From Streptomyces sp. yr375 (GTDB lineage: Bacteria > Actinomycetota > Actinomycetes > Streptomycetales > Streptomycetaceae), in the NCBI RefSeq assembly GCF_900110755.1, contig NZ_FOFF01000033.1:31720-95719 (forward strand): a DNA stretch of 64,000 nucleotides, in the 5' to 3' direction. This document shows, piece by piece, positions 8,773-18,441 of the stretch. Position 1 is the stretch's first letter. Each line of letters opens with the position of its first letter. The translations under genes were made by a program, and so were the position numbers. Under the pieces are notes generated by a model that worked only from the letters and a program-made list of their open reading frames with translations, made no database searches and was not told the DNA's origin.

Positions 8773-10110
8773 ATGGCACCAGCCATCACGCTTGCCGCGG
8801 AGGCACCCAAGCTGTCCTCCGCGAACACAGGCTTCATGCTCATCTGTTCCGCCCTGGTGCTGATCATGACCCCGGGCCTTGCCTTCTTCTACGGCGGCAT
8901 GGTCCGCGTCAAGAGCACGCTCAACATGCTGATGATGAGCTTCATCAGCATCGGGATCGTCACCATCCTGTGGGTGCTGTACGGCTTCTCCCTCGCCTTC
9001 GGTACCGACTCCGGCAGCCTCATCGGCTGGAACTCCGACTGGGTCGGCCTCAGCAACATCGGCCTGACGGACCTCTGGGACGGCTACACCATCCCGATCT
9101 TCGTCTTCATGGTCTTCCAGATGATGTTCGCCATCATCACGCCGGCCCTGATAAGCGGTGCCCTCGCCGACCGCGTCAAGTTCTCGGCCTGGGCGCTGTT
9201 CGTCGCCCTGTGGGCCACGGTCGTCTACTTCCCCGTCGCCCACTGGGTGTGGGGCGCCGGCGGCTGGGCCTTCGAGCTGGGCGTCATCGACTTCGCCGGT
9301 GGTACGGCGGTGCACATCAACGCCGGTGCCGCGGCCCTCGGCGTGATCCTCGTCATCGGTAAGCGCGTCGGCTTCAAGAAGGACCCGATGCGCCCGCACA
9401 GCCTGCCGCTGGTCATGCTCGGCGCCGGTCTGCTGTGGTTCGGCTGGTTCGGCTTCAACGCCGGCTCGTGGCTCGGCAACGACGACGGCGTCGGCGCGCT
9501 GATGTTCGTCAACACGCAGGTCGCCACCGCCGCCGCCATGCTCGCCTGGCTCATCTACGAGAAGATCCGCCACGGCGCGTTCACCACGCTGGGCGCGGCC
9601 TCCGGCGCGGTCGCCGGTCTCGTCGCCATCACCCCGTCCGGCGGTGCGGTCTCCCCGCTCGGCGCGATCGCGATCGGCGCCATCGCCGGTGTGCTGTGCG
9701 CCATGGCCGTCGGCCTGAAGTACAAGTTCGGCTACGACGACTCGCTCGACGTCGTCGGCGTCCACCTCGTCGGCGGTGTCGTCGGCTCCCTGCTGATCGG
9801 CCTCTTCGCCAGCGGCAAGGGCCAGTCCGCGGTGGAGGGCCTCTTCTACGGCGGCGGCCTCACCCAGTTCTGGAAGCAGTGCGCCGGTGTCTTCGCCGTC
9901 CTCGCCTACTCCCTGATCGCCTCCGCGATCCTCGCCTTCCTCCTCGACAAGACCATCGGCATGCGGGTCTCCGAGGACGACGAGATCGCCGGCATCGACC
10001 AGGCCGAGCACGCCGAGACCGCATACGACTTCAGCGGAGCGGGCGGCGGCATCGTCGGCGGCTCGATCTCCTCCCACACCGCAACGGCGAGCAAGAAGGT
10101 GGACGCATGA
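8773..10110 (+). CDS. amtB: Ammonium transporter AmtB
   Basis: A 445-residue Amt/MEP/Rh channel that conducts ammonium/ammonia under nitrogen limitation and is blocked by GlnK. A cleavable N-terminal stretch is followed by 11 predicted membrane helices. Family motifs are DFAGGTAVHINAG in the central signature, and the two pore-lining histidines occur in FPVAHWVWG and DVVGVHLVGG. The cytoplasmic C-terminal tail (residues about 400-445) is where GlnK docks. ATG at 8773 has GAGGAG 7 to 12 bases upstream. The stop overlaps the glnK start (ATGA), showing translational coupling in amtB-glnK-glnD. Confidence 0.97.
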   Translation: MAPAITLAAEAPKLSSANTGFMLICSALVLIMTPGLAFFYGGMVRVKSTLNMLMMSFISIGIVTILWVLYGFSLAFGTDSGSLIGWNSDWVGLSNIGLTDLWDGYTIPIFVFMVFQMMFAIITPALISGALADRVKFSAWALFVALWATVVYFPVAHWVWGAGGWAFELGVIDFAGGTAVHINAGAAALGVILVIGKRVGFKKDPMRPHSLPLVMLGAGLLWFGWFGFNAGSWLGNDDGVGALMFVNTQVATAAAMLAWLIYEKIRHGAFTTLGAASGAVAGLVAITPSGGAVSPLGAIAIGAIAGVLCAMAVGLKYKFGYDDSLDVVGVHLVGGVVGSLLIGLFASGKGQSAVEGLFYGGGLTQFWKQCAGVFAVLAYSLIASAILAFLLDKTIGMRVSEDDEIAGIDQAEHAETAYDFSGAGGGIVGGSISSHTATASKKVDA

Positions 10111-10445
10111 AGCTCATCACCGCCGTCGTGAAGCCCCACCGGCTCGACGAGATCAAGGAAGCCCTCCAGGCCTTCGGCGTCCACGGCCTGACGGTCACCG
10201 AGGCGAGCGGCTACGGTCGTCAGCGGGGACACACCGAGGTCTACCGCGGCGCCGAGTACACCGTCGACCTCGTCCCCAAGATCCGCATCGAGGTGCTGGC
10301 CGAGGACGACGACGCCGAAGGACTGATCGACGTCATCGTCAAGGCGGCCCGCACCGGCAAGATCGGTGACGGCAAGGTCTGGTCCCTCCCGGTCGAGACA
10401 GCCGTACGGGTCCGCACCGGCGAGCGCGGCCCGGACGCGCTCTGA
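10107..10445 (+). CDS. glnK: Nitrogen regulatory PII protein GlnK
   Basis: The 112-residue PII trimer subunit senses ATP/ADP and 2-oxoglutarate and gates AmtB. The start MKLITAVVKPHRLDEIKEAL, the T-loop with Tyr46 and Tyr51 (VYRGAEYTVD), the B-loop ARTGKIGDGK and the C-loop are intact. In Streptomyces the PII protein is adenylylated at Tyr51 by GlnD rather than uridylylated (established knowledge), and that residue is present. It overlaps amtB by 4 bases and glnD follows after 26 bases, so the three form one nitrogen operon. Confidence 0.97.
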   Translation: MKLITAVVKPHRLDEIKEALQAFGVHGLTVTEASGYGRQRGHTEVYRGAEYTVDLVPKIRIEVLAEDDDAEGLIDVIVKAARTGKIGDGKVWSLPVETAVRVRTGERGPDAL

Positions 10446-10471
10446 CGGCAGAACAGAACAGGAGTCGCTGG

Positions 10472-12922
10472 GTGACGAGTACGGACGTGCGCATGGATGC
10501 AGAGGACTCGGGACCCAGCGGCTACGCGGCGGCCCGGCTGCGCCTCCTCACCGAGGGGGCGCGGTCCGGGCCGCCGCGCCGTGCCGCTCTCGCCGAGCTG
10601 ACCGACGACTGGCTGACCGGGCTCTTCACCGCCGGCACCGAGGACCTGAAGGGCGTCTCCCTGGTCGCCGTCGGCGGCTACGGCCGCGGCGAGCTGTCCC
10701 CGCGCAGCGACCTCGACCTCCTCCTGCTGCACGACGGCGCCGACTCCAAGGCGGTCGCCGCCCTCGCCGACCGCCTCTGGTACCCGGTCTGGGACCTCGG
10801 CCTCGCCCTCGACCACTCCGTCCGCACCCCGGCCGAGGCCCGCAGGACGTCCGCCGAGGACCTCAAGGTCCAACTCGGCCTCCTCGACGCCCGCCACCTC
10901 GCCGGCGACCCGGCCCTCACCGCCGGACTGCGTACGGCCGTCCTCGCCGACTGGCGCAACCAGGCGCCCAAGCGCCTCCCCGAACTCCTCGAACTGTGCA
11001 CCGAGCGCGCCGAACGCCAGGGCGAGCTGCAGTACCTCCTGGAACCCGACCTGAAGGAAGCCCGCGGCGGCCTCAGGGACGCCACCGCGCTGCGCGCCGT
11101 CGCCGCCTCCTGGCTCGCCGACGCCCCCCGCGAGGGCCTCGACGACGCCCGCCGCCGCCTCCTCGACGTCCGCGACGCCCTCCACCTGGCCACCGGGCGC
11201 GCCACCGACCGGCTCGCGCTCCAGGAACAGGACCAGGTCGCCGCCGAACTCGGCCTCCTAGACGCCGACACGCTGCTGCGGCAGGTGTACGAGGCGGCGC
11301 GGGTCATCTCGTACGCCAGTGACGTCACCTGGCGCGAAGTGGGGCGCGTGCTGCGCTCGCGCGCCGTCAGGCCGCGGCTGCGGGCCATGCTGGGCGGCGG
11401 CGCCAAGCCCGCCACCGAGCGGTCCCCGCTCGCCGAAGGCGTCGTGGAACAGGACGGCGAGGTGGTACTCGCCCGCGCCGCCCGCCCCGAACGCGACCCC
11501 GTGCTCCCCCTGCGCGCCGCGGCCGCCGCCGCACAGGCAGGCCTCCCGCTCTCCCTGCACGCCGTCCGCCGCCTCGCCGCCACCGTGCGCCCCCTGCCCA
11601 CGCCCTGGCCCGCCGAGGCCCGCGAACAGCTCGTCACCCTGCTCGGCTCCGGCCAGCCCACCATCGAGGTGTGGGAGGCCCTGGAGGCCGAAGGCCTGAT
11701 CACCCGGCTGCTGCCCGACTGGGAGCGGGTGCGCTGCCGGCCGCAGCGCAACGCCGTGCACATCTGGACCGTCGACCGGCATCTCATCGAGACCGCCGTC
11801 CGCGCCTCCGAGTTCACCCGCCGCGTCAGCCGCCCCGACCTCCTCCTCGTCGCCGCGCTGCTGCACGACATCGGCAAGGGCTGGCCCGGCGACCACTCGG
11901 TGGCCGGCGAGATCATCGCCAAGGACGTCGCCGCCCGCATCGGCTTCGACCGCGCCGACGTCGCCGTCCTCGCCACGCTCGTACGCCAGCACCTGCTGCT
12001 GATCGAGACGGCCACCCGGCGCGACCTGGAGGATCCGGCCACGGTCCGCTCGGTCGCCGAGGCGGTCGGCTCGCAGAGCACCCTGGAACTGCTGCACGCG
12101 CTCACCGAGGCGGACGCCCTGGCCACCGGCCCCGCCGCCTGGTCCTCCTGGCGCGGCTCGCTCGTGACGGACCTGGTCAAGCGGGTCGCGGCGGTCCTCG
12201 CCGGGGACGCGCCCGAGGAACCCGACACCGCCGCGCCCACCGCCGAACAGGAACGGCTGGCCATCGAGGCGATCGCCACCGGCAGCCCGGTGCTGTCCCT
12301 GCGCGCCCAGACCGAGGCGCCCACCGAGGAGCAGCTCGCCGGCGACCCCGAGCCGCTCGGCGTGGAACTGCTCATCGCCGTCCCCGACCAGCAGGGCGTG
12401 CTGCCCGCCGTGGCCGGCGTGCTCGCCATGCACCGGCTGACCGTCCGTACGGCCGAACTGCGCGCCCTGGACCTCCCGGACGGCGTCGACGGCACCGTCC
12501 TGCTGCTGAACTGGCGGGTCGCCGCCGAGTACGGCTCGCTGCCCCAGGCGGCCCGGCTGCGCGCCGACCTCGTCCGCGCCCTGGACGGCTCGCTGGACAT
12601 CGCCGGCCGGCTCGCCGAGCGCGACGCGGCCTACCCGCGCCGCCGGGGCGTGGTCGCACCGCCGCCGCGCGTCACGGTGGCCTCCGCGGCCTCCCACCAC
12701 GCCACGGTCATCGAGGTCCGCGCCCAGGACGCCCCCGGGCTCCTGTTCCGCATCGGCCGCGCCCTGGAGGACGAGGGCCTGCGCGTGCGCAGCATGCACG
12801 TCTCCACGCTGGGCGCGAACGCGGTGGACGCCTTCTACGTGACCGGATCCCAGGGCCTGCCCCTGCCGGGCGAGGAGGCGACGGCCACGGCCCGCAAGCT
12901 GGAGGAACTCCTGCGGGCGTGA
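10472..12922 (+). CDS. glnD: PII adenylyltransferase GlnD
   Basis: An 816-residue bifunctional nucleotidyltransferase/nucleotidyl-removing enzyme that modifies GlnK. Domain order is a nucleotidyltransferase domain with GGYGRGELSPRSDLD (residues 68-82; Asp80 and Asp82 are metal ligands), a helical linker, an HD hydrolase domain with LLHDIGKG (His465, Asp466), and two C-terminal ACT domains (from about 630 and 740) that sense glutamine. GTG at 10472 has AGGAG at 10460-10464. It is the last gene of the amtB-glnK-glnD operon. All key residues are present and the length is normal for actinobacteria. Confidence 0.96.
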   Translation: MTSTDVRMDAEDSGPSGYAAARLRLLTEGARSGPPRRAALAELTDDWLTGLFTAGTEDLKGVSLVAVGGYGRGELSPRSDLDLLLLHDGADSKAVAALADRLWYPVWDLGLALDHSVRTPAEARRTSAEDLKVQLGLLDARHLAGDPALTAGLRTAVLADWRNQAPKRLPELLELCTERAERQGELQYLLEPDLKEARGGLRDATALRAVAASWLADAPREGLDDARRRLLDVRDALHLATGRATDRLALQEQDQVAAELGLLDADTLLRQVYEAARVISYASDVTWREVGRVLRSRAVRPRLRAMLGGGAKPATERSPLAEGVVEQDGEVVLARAARPERDPVLPLRAAAAAAQAGLPLSLHAVRRLAATVRPLPTPWPAEAREQLVTLLGSGQPTIEVWEALEAEGLITRLLPDWERVRCRPQRNAVHIWTVDRHLIETAVRASEFTRRVSRPDLLLVAALLHDIGKGWPGDHSVAGEIIAKDVAARIGFDRADVAVLATLVRQHLLLIETATRRDLEDPATVRSVAEAVGSQSTLELLHALTEADALATGPAAWSSWRGSLVTDLVKRVAAVLAGDAPEEPDTAAPTAEQERLAIEAIATGSPVLSLRAQTEAPTEEQLAGDPEPLGVELLIAVPDQQGVLPAVAGVLAMHRLTVRTAELRALDLPDGVDGTVLLLNWRVAAEYGSLPQAARLRADLVRALDGSLDIAGRLAERDAAYPRRRGVVAPPPRVTVASAASHHATVIEVRAQDAPGLLFRIGRALEDEGLRVRSMHVSTLGANAVDAFYVTGSQGLPLPGEEATATARKLEELLRA

Positions 12923-13057
12923 CCTGCGGTCGCTCCCCGCAGACGCGGGCTTCCGTCCCCGTCCGCCGAATACCGCGGGCGGGGACGATTGTCCTGCCGG
13001 GCCAGATACCCTGGAGAGCAATCCACACTGCCCCCGACTCCGAGGACCGACGCCACC

Positions 13058-14608
13058 GTGTTCGATACCCTCTCAGACCGCCTCAGCGCGACTTTCAAAA
13101 ACCTTCGCGGGAAGGGCCGGCTCTCCGAGGCGGACATCGACGCCACGGCCCGTGACATCCGCATCGCTCTCCTCGAAGCCGACGTTGCCCTGCCCGTCGT
13201 GCGCACGTTCATCAAGAACGTCAAGGAGCGCGCCCTCGGCTCCGACGTCTCCAAGGCGCTGAACCCGGCCCAGCAGGTCCTCAAGATCGTCAACGAAGAG
13301 CTGGTCACGATCCTGGGCGGGGAGACCCGACGGCTGCGGTTCGCCAAGCAGCCGCCCACCGTGATCATGCTGGCGGGTCTCCAGGGCGCCGGTAAGACCA
13401 CGCTCGCGGGCAAGCTCGGCCTCTGGCTGAAGGAGCAGGGCCACTCGCCGCTCCTCGTCGCCGCCGACCTCCAGCGCCCCAACGCCGTCAACCAGCTCAG
13501 CGTCGTCGCGCAGCGCGCCGGCGTGGCGGTGTACGCCCCGCAGCCCGGTAACGGCGTCGGTGACCCGGTGCAGGTCGCCAAGGACTCGATCGAGCACGCG
13601 AAGACCAAGGTCCACGACATCGTGATCGTGGACACCGCCGGCCGCCTCGGCATCGACGCCGAGCTGATGCAGCAGGCAGCCGACATCCGGGACGCCGTCT
13701 CGCCCGACGAGATCCTCTTCGTCGTCGACGCGATGATCGGCCAGGACGCCGTGAACACGGCCGAGGCCTTCCGGGACGGCGTCGGGTTCGACGGTGTCGT
13801 GCTGTCGAAGCTCGACGGCGACGCCCGTGGCGGCGCGGCCCTGTCGATCGCCTCGGTGACCGGCAAGCCGATCATGTTCGCCTCGAACGGCGAGAAGCTC
13901 GACGAGTTCGACGCCTTCCACCCCGACCGGATGGCCTCCCGCATCCTCGACATGGGTGACCTCCTCACCCTGATCGAGCAGGCGGAGAAGACGTTCAGTC
14001 AGGAAGAGGCCGAGAAGATGGCCTCCAAGCTGGCGTCCAAGAAGGGCCAGGACTTCACCCTGGACGACTTCCTGGCCCAGATGGAGCAGGTCCGGAAGAT
14101 GGGCAGCATCTCCAAGCTGCTCGGCATGCTGCCCGGCATGGGCCAGATCAAGGACCAGATCGCCAACCTCGACGAGCGGGACGTCGACCGCACGGCCGCG
14201 ATCATCAAGTCGATGACCCCGGCCGAGCGCCAGGAGCCCACGATCATCAACGGCTCCCGCCGCGCCCGTATCGCCAAGGGCTCCGGTGTCGAGGTCAGCG
14301 CGGTGAAGGGCCTGGTCGAGCGGTTCTTCGAGGCCCGCAAGATGATGTCCCGGATGGCCCAGGGCGGCGGCATGCCCGGCATGCCGGGGATCCCGGGCAT
14401 GGGCGGCGGCCCCGGCCGGCAGAAGAAGCAGCCGAAGCAGGCCAAGGGCAAGCAGCGCTCCGGCAACCCGATGAAGCGCAAGCAGCAGGAGCTGGAGGAG
14501 GCCCAGCGCCGCGAGGCCCAGGCCCAGGGCGGCAACGCGCTCGGGCTGCCCCAGCAGGGCGCTCAGGACTTCGAGCTGCCGGACGAGTTCAAGAAGTTCA
14601 TGGGCTGA
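13058..14608 (+). CDS. ffh: Signal recognition particle protein Ffh
   Basis: The 516-residue SRP54 GTPase that binds signal sequences of nascent membrane proteins and pairs with FtsY. The order is the N domain (VFDTLSDRLSATFKNLRGKG), the G domain with GLQGAGKTTLAGKLG, DTAGRLGIDAEL and LSKLDGDARGGAAL, then the Met-rich M domain with MKSMTPAE and GSRRARIAKGSG. The tail carries a Met/Gly/Pro run (GGGMPGMPGIPGMGGG) and a Lys/Gln/Arg-rich end typical of Streptomyces. GTG at 13058, with GAGGA at 13042-13046, is preferred because the frame is open further upstream but homologues start at this Phe-Asp-Thr sequence. Confidence 0.97.
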   Translation: MFDTLSDRLSATFKNLRGKGRLSEADIDATARDIRIALLEADVALPVVRTFIKNVKERALGSDVSKALNPAQQVLKIVNEELVTILGGETRRLRFAKQPPTVIMLAGLQGAGKTTLAGKLGLWLKEQGHSPLLVAADLQRPNAVNQLSVVAQRAGVAVYAPQPGNGVGDPVQVAKDSIEHAKTKVHDIVIVDTAGRLGIDAELMQQAADIRDAVSPDEILFVVDAMIGQDAVNTAEAFRDGVGFDGVVLSKLDGDARGGAALSIASVTGKPIMFASNGEKLDEFDAFHPDRMASRILDMGDLLTLIEQAEKTFSQEEAEKMASKLASKKGQDFTLDDFLAQMEQVRKMGSISKLLGMLPGMGQIKDQIANLDERDVDRTAAIIKSMTPAERQEPTIINGSRRARIAKGSGVEVSAVKGLVERFFEARKMMSRMAQGGGMPGMPGIPGMGGGPGRQKKQPKQAKGKQRSGNPMKRKQQELEEAQRREAQAQGGNALGLPQQGAQDFELPDEFKKFMG

Positions 14609-14628
14609 CGGCTCTCTTCGTACGCGGT

Positions 14629-14676
14629 CGGGGGCGCTGCTCCTCGCACGATGTCCGTGCGGGAGAAGCGCCCCCG
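14629..14676 (+). terminator. Terminator hairpin after ffh
   Basis: A left arm at 14629-14650 (CGGGGGCGCT then CTCC) pairs with 14656-14676 (GGAG then AGCGCCCCCG) with two imperfections and a 5-base loop. It stands 20 bases after the ffh stop. Confidence 0.7.
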
Positions 14677-14725
14677 ATGCGTTCCCGCAGGTGCTGACCT
14701 GGGTCCGGTGTCGTAACGTCCCGAT

Positions 14726-16669
14726 ATGACCAACCCTGCGCCGCCGCGGAAGTCGCCGGACAAGCCCTGGCGTACCGAGGGCACTCCCGAGGAGCCGCCG
14801 AAGCCGTCCTCGGGCGGGCGGCGGATACGCGGCGGCTGGTGGGGGCTGATCCTCACCGCGGTGCTCGTGTTTCTCGTCGCCAACCTGGCGCTGTGGCTCT
14901 TCAACGAGGGCGACGAGCCGACGATCTCGTACACCGAGTTCAGCAAGCAGGTCGACGCGGGCAACGTCGGCAAGATCTACGCCAAGGGCGACGCGATCCA
15001 GGGGCAGCTCAAGACGTCGCGGAAGAACCCCGACGGCGGCGGCTCGTACACCAAGTTCAACACCCAGCGGCCGTCCTTCGCGGACGACCAGCTCTGGCAG
15101 GACCTGACCAAGAACAACGTCACCGTCACGGCGGAGCCGGTCGTCCAGCACCGCAGTGTGCTCGCCAATGTGCTGATCTCACTGGCCCCGATGGTGCTGC
15201 TCATCGCCGTGTGGGTGTTCGTCGCCCGGCGGATGCGGGCAGGGGGCGGACTGGGCGGCCCGGGCGGCATGCTCGGCCGCAAGGCGCCGCCCAAGCCGGT
15301 CGAGCTGGAGCCGGGACACCTGCGGACGACGTTCGACGACGTCGCCGGCATCGACGAGGTCCAGGGCGAGCTGCACGACGTCGTCGACTTCCTGAAGAAC
15401 CCCGACGCCTACCGCAGGATGGGCGCCAAGATGCCCCGGGGCGTGCTGCTGGCGGGACCGCCGGGCACCGGCAAGACACTGCTCGCGCGGGCGGTGGCCG
15501 GTGAGGCGGGGGTGCCGTTCTTCTCGGCGTCGGCGTCCGAGTTCATCGAGATGATCGTGGGCGTCGGCGCGTCACGCGTGCGTGAGCTGTTCGCGGAGGC
15601 CCGCAAGGTGGCGCCGTCGATCATCTTCATCGACGAGATCGACACCATCGGACGGGCCCGGGGCGGGGGCGGGACCGTCGGCGGCCACGACGAGCGCGAG
15701 CAGACCCTCAACCAGATCCTGACCGAGATGGACGGCTTCTCCGGCTCGGAGGGCGTCATCGTCATCGCGGCCACGAACCGCGCCGACGTCCTGGACCCGG
15801 CCCTGACCCGCCCGGGCCGCTTCGACCGGGTGGTCATGGTCTCGCCCCCGGACCGCAGCGGCCGCAAGGCGATCCTGGAGATCCACACCCGCGAGATCCC
15901 CCTCGCCGGGGACGTCGACCTGGCCCACGTGGCCCGTACGACACCGGGCATGACCGGCGCCGAGCTGGCCAACCTCGCCAACGAGGCCGCCCTCCTCGCC
16001 GTCAAGCGCCAGCAGGACCAGGTGACCCGGGCCGACCTCTCGGAGGCCCTGGAGAAGGTCCAGCTCGGCGCGGAACGGCCGCTGGTGATGCCCGAGGAGG
16101 AGCGCCGCAGGACCGCCTACCACGAGAGCGGACACGCCCTGCTGGGCATGCTCCAGCCGGGCGCGGACCCCGTCCGCAAGATCACCATCGTGCCGCGCGG
16201 GCGGGCCCTCGGCGTGACGCTGTCGACGCCGGACGCGGACCGGTACGCGTACACCGAGGAGTACCTGCGCGGCCGGATCATCGGCGCGCTCGGCGGGATG
16301 GCGGCCGAGCACGTGGTCTACGGGGTCGTCACGACCGGTGCGGAGAACGACCTGGAGCAGGTCACCAACATCGTGCGCGGGATGGTCGCCCGCTGGGGCA
16401 TGAGCGAGCGCGTCGGCCGCCTGTCGGCCCTCCCGGGCGACTTCCAGCAGGCCTACGGCCTCTCCGCCGCGCCCGCGACCCTCGACGTCATCGACCACGA
16501 GATGCGGCGCATCGTCGACGAGTGCTACGAGGAGGCCTGCCACAAACTCCGCGACCACCGTGGCCAGTTGGACGACCTGGCCCAGGCGCTGCTGGCCAGC
16601 GAGACCCTGGAGGAGGCGGACGCCTACCGGATCGCGGGCATCCCGCGCCTCGCTAAGGACGACACGTAA
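14726..16669 (+). CDS. ftsH: ATP-dependent zinc metalloprotease FtsH
   Basis: A 647-residue membrane-anchored AAA+ protease that degrades misfolded and regulatory membrane proteins. Helix 1 is at residues 38-60 and helix 2 at 145-167, enclosing a small outside domain. The AAA module has Walker A GPPGTGKT (244-251), Walker B IIFIDEID, a second-region motif TNRADVLDPALTRPGRFDR, and the peptidase site HESGH (466-470). It differs from the essential FtsH copy of actinobacteria by a Pro/Lys-rich N-terminal tail and a short C-terminus without a long Gln/Pro tail, so it may be the second FtsH paralogue. It stands alone, 117 bases after ffh. Confidence 0.93.
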   Translation: MTNPAPPRKSPDKPWRTEGTPEEPPKPSSGGRRIRGGWWGLILTAVLVFLVANLALWLFNEGDEPTISYTEFSKQVDAGNVGKIYAKGDAIQGQLKTSRKNPDGGGSYTKFNTQRPSFADDQLWQDLTKNNVTVTAEPVVQHRSVLANVLISLAPMVLLIAVWVFVARRMRAGGGLGGPGGMLGRKAPPKPVELEPGHLRTTFDDVAGIDEVQGELHDVVDFLKNPDAYRRMGAKMPRGVLLAGPPGTGKTLLARAVAGEAGVPFFSASASEFIEMIVGVGASRVRELFAEARKVAPSIIFIDEIDTIGRARGGGGTVGGHDEREQTLNQILTEMDGFSGSEGVIVIAATNRADVLDPALTRPGRFDRVVMVSPPDRSGRKAILEIHTREIPLAGDVDLAHVARTTPGMTGAELANLANEAALLAVKRQQDQVTRADLSEALEKVQLGAERPLVMPEEERRRTAYHESGHALLGMLQPGADPVRKITIVPRGRALGVTLSTPDADRYAYTEEYLRGRIIGALGGMAAEHVVYGVVTTGAENDLEQVTNIVRGMVARWGMSERVGRLSALPGDFQQAYGLSAAPATLDVIDHEMRRIVDECYEEACHKLRDHRGQLDDLAQALLASETLEEADAYRIAGIPRLAKDDT

Positions 16670-16698
16670 CTCCCCCTGTGTGCCTACGCGTTGGAGGA

Positions 16699-17334
16699 CT
16701 ATGCGTGGGGGAACTTCCAGATGAAGGGCTCCCCGTCCTCCTCCGACCAGTGCACCTCGATGCTCTTGGCGGTGACCGGGACGAGGTACGTCTCGCAGAA
16801 GACGTGGCTCTCGCCCTGCTTCCAGCTCTCGACGTCGTAGGGGTCGTCGCAGCCGGCGACGTCGTCCGCCGAGGCGCCGATCAGGATCGAGCCGCGCTGC
16901 TCGTCGGCCCAGACGGTCGTGCCGTCGTTCGCGTCGGAGGAGTCGGTGAGCGCCGGACCGGCCTGGTGCGTGAACTTCACGTGCGCGATCGCGAGCACCA
17001 TGCCCTTGGCGTCCTTCGGGTCCGACACCACCTTCTGCGCCTCGGCCTCGGTGCCGACGTCGACCTTCTGCGCCGCGATCTCGTACGTGACCTCGCCGGG
17101 CTCCTCCGCGACCTTCCCCGTGACGCTCTCACCGGTCGCCACGTCGCCGCCGGCGGCGGACGTCGACGCGGAGGCCGATGCCGATGCCGACCCGCCGGTC
17201 GACGGAGAGGAGTCGGCCGCTGCCGTGGCGGCGCCCTTCGCGTCCGCGTCGTCGCTCCCGTTGCACGCGCTGAGGGTGAGGGCGAGAACGGCGACGGGCG
17301 CGACGAGACGCAGCGCGGTCTTGCGGTGCAGCAC
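16699..17334 (-). CDS. Secreted lipoprotein, unknown function
   Basis: A 211-residue lipoprotein precursor. The signal peptide MLHRKTALRLVAPVAVLALT ends in the lipobox LSAC, giving Cys24 as the lipidated residue. It is followed by a Ser/Ala/Thr-rich linker to about residue 60 and then a compact domain with GESVTGKVAEEPGEVTYEIA, VLAIAHVKFTHQAG and GCDDPYDVESWKQGE. GTG at 17334 has AGGAG at 17342-17346. I recognise no specific family; the linker plus single beta-rich domain is common among Streptomyces surface lipoproteins with DUF4352-like folds, which is a guess. The downstream end faces ftsH convergently. Confidence 0.82.
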   Translation of the reverse strand: MLHRKTALRLVAPVAVLALTLSACNGSDDADAKGAATAAADSSPSTGGSASASASASTSAAGGDVATGESVTGKVAEEPGEVTYEIAAQKVDVGTEAEAQKVVSDPKDAKGMVLAIAHVKFTHQAGPALTDSSDANDGTTVWADEQRGSILIGASADDVAGCDDPYDVESWKQGESHVFCETYLVPVTAKSIEVHWSEEDGEPFIWKFPHA

Positions 17335-17405
17335 AACAGCTCCTGTATGCAGATGTGAGGTCTCCCCCGGGCGGTTCGACAGGCTATGGGGGCGGTGCGC
17401 TGGTC

Positions 17406-17433
17406 AGCGAAGCGAGAGGCACCCCGCTTCGCT
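17406..17433. terminator. Hairpin between lipoprotein and methyltransferase genes
   Basis: AGCGAAGCG (17406-17414) pairs perfectly with CGCTTCGCT (17425-17433). It sits downstream of the minus-strand methyltransferase gene and upstream of the lipoprotein gene, so it probably ends the methyltransferase transcript. Confidence 0.55.
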
Positions 17434-17499
17434 TTCTTCACACCATTCACACGTGCGTTTCCAGGAACTTCCTTACCTCGCGCCAGGGCGTGCGCGATG

Positions 17500-18441
17500 T
17501 CAGGGCGTGCGCGCGATCAGGTAGCGGAACACGTTCGGCATCCACACCGTCCCGTCCGGTCGCCGGTAGGGGTGCAGCGCCTCCGTCAGCTCCTTGTCGA
17601 CCTGGGCCGGGTCGGTCGCCGTGACCGCCGCGTCGAACAGGCCCGTGGACAGCAGCCCCTTGACGGCGCTCGGCACGTCGGCGTACCCGAACGGGCAGGC
17701 CACCCGGCCCGATCCGGCCGGCTTCAGCCCGGCCCGCTGGGCGACCTCCTCCAGGTCGTCGCGCCGGGCGGGGCGCGGCCGGGCCGGGCCGCCGCGCAGC
17801 GGATCGGCCAGCTTGGCCGCGACCCGCAACACCGCGGAGGTGGCGCAGCGTTCGGGCGGACCCCAGCCGACGAGCACCACGGCCGCCCCGCGCGCGGCGA
17901 GCGGCGTCGAGGCTGCGAGCAGCCCGACGAGCCGGTCCGTGTCGCCCGCGAGACACCCGACCGGCTCGAAGGCGGTCACCAGGTCGTACGCGGGCGTCTC
18001 CGCGTCGGCCGGGTCGGCTGTGTCGGTCGCGTCGGTCGTGTCGGTCGTGTTCTTCGGTGGCCGGTGGATGAGCCGGATACGGCCATGATCCGAGCCGTCT
18101 CCGGTGCCTTCACGCGCGGGTGCGGGGCGGTCGCCCGCCCCTTCCTCCGTGGGCAGCAGCCGCTCGCGCGCGAGGGCCAGCCGTTCGGGGGAGGCGGTCT
18201 CGACGCCCGTGAGCAGGGCCGCGCCTCGGGCGGCCGCCATCAGCAGGGCGAGTCCGGAGCCGCAGCCGAGCGCGAGGAGCCGGGTGCCGCGTCCTACGTC
18301 CAGCCGTTCGTAGACCGCCTCGTAGAGCGGGACCAGCATCCGTTCCTGGATCTCCGACCAGTCACGCGCGCGTGCGCCCAGGTCCGCGCGGGTCGTCGGC
18401 CCCGCGTGAGGCAGGTGCTGTCGCACGAGCACAGATGTCAT
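17500..18441 (-). CDS. SAM-dependent methyltransferase-like protein
   Basis: A 313-residue class I methyltransferase-like protein. Motif I is LLALGCGSGLALLMAAARGA near residue 55, with an acidic VETASPERL after strand 2, matching SAM-binding folds. Between motif I and the next core strand (DLVTAFEPVGCLAG) is an unusual low-complexity Thr/Asp tract (NTTDTTDATDTADPADAE), encoded by GTCGGT-like tandem repeats on the plus strand near 18003-18050. ATG at 18441 is preferred to the TTG at 18456. Similar proteins are common in Streptomyces beside the rpsP cluster; the substrate is unknown. Confidence 0.75.
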   Translation of the reverse strand: MTSVLVRQHLPHAGPTTRADLGARARDWSEIQERMLVPLYEAVYERLDVGRGTRLLALGCGSGLALLMAAARGAALLTGVETASPERLALARERLLPTEEGAGDRPAPAREGTGDGSDHGRIRLIHRPPKNTTDTTDATDTADPADAETPAYDLVTAFEPVGCLAGDTDRLVGLLAASTPLAARGAAVVLVGWGPPERCATSAVLRVAAKLADPLRGGPARPRPARRDDLEEVAQRAGLKPAGSGRVACPFGYADVPSAVKGLLSTGLFDAAVTATDPAQVDKELTEALHPYRRPDGTVWMPNVFRYLIARTP

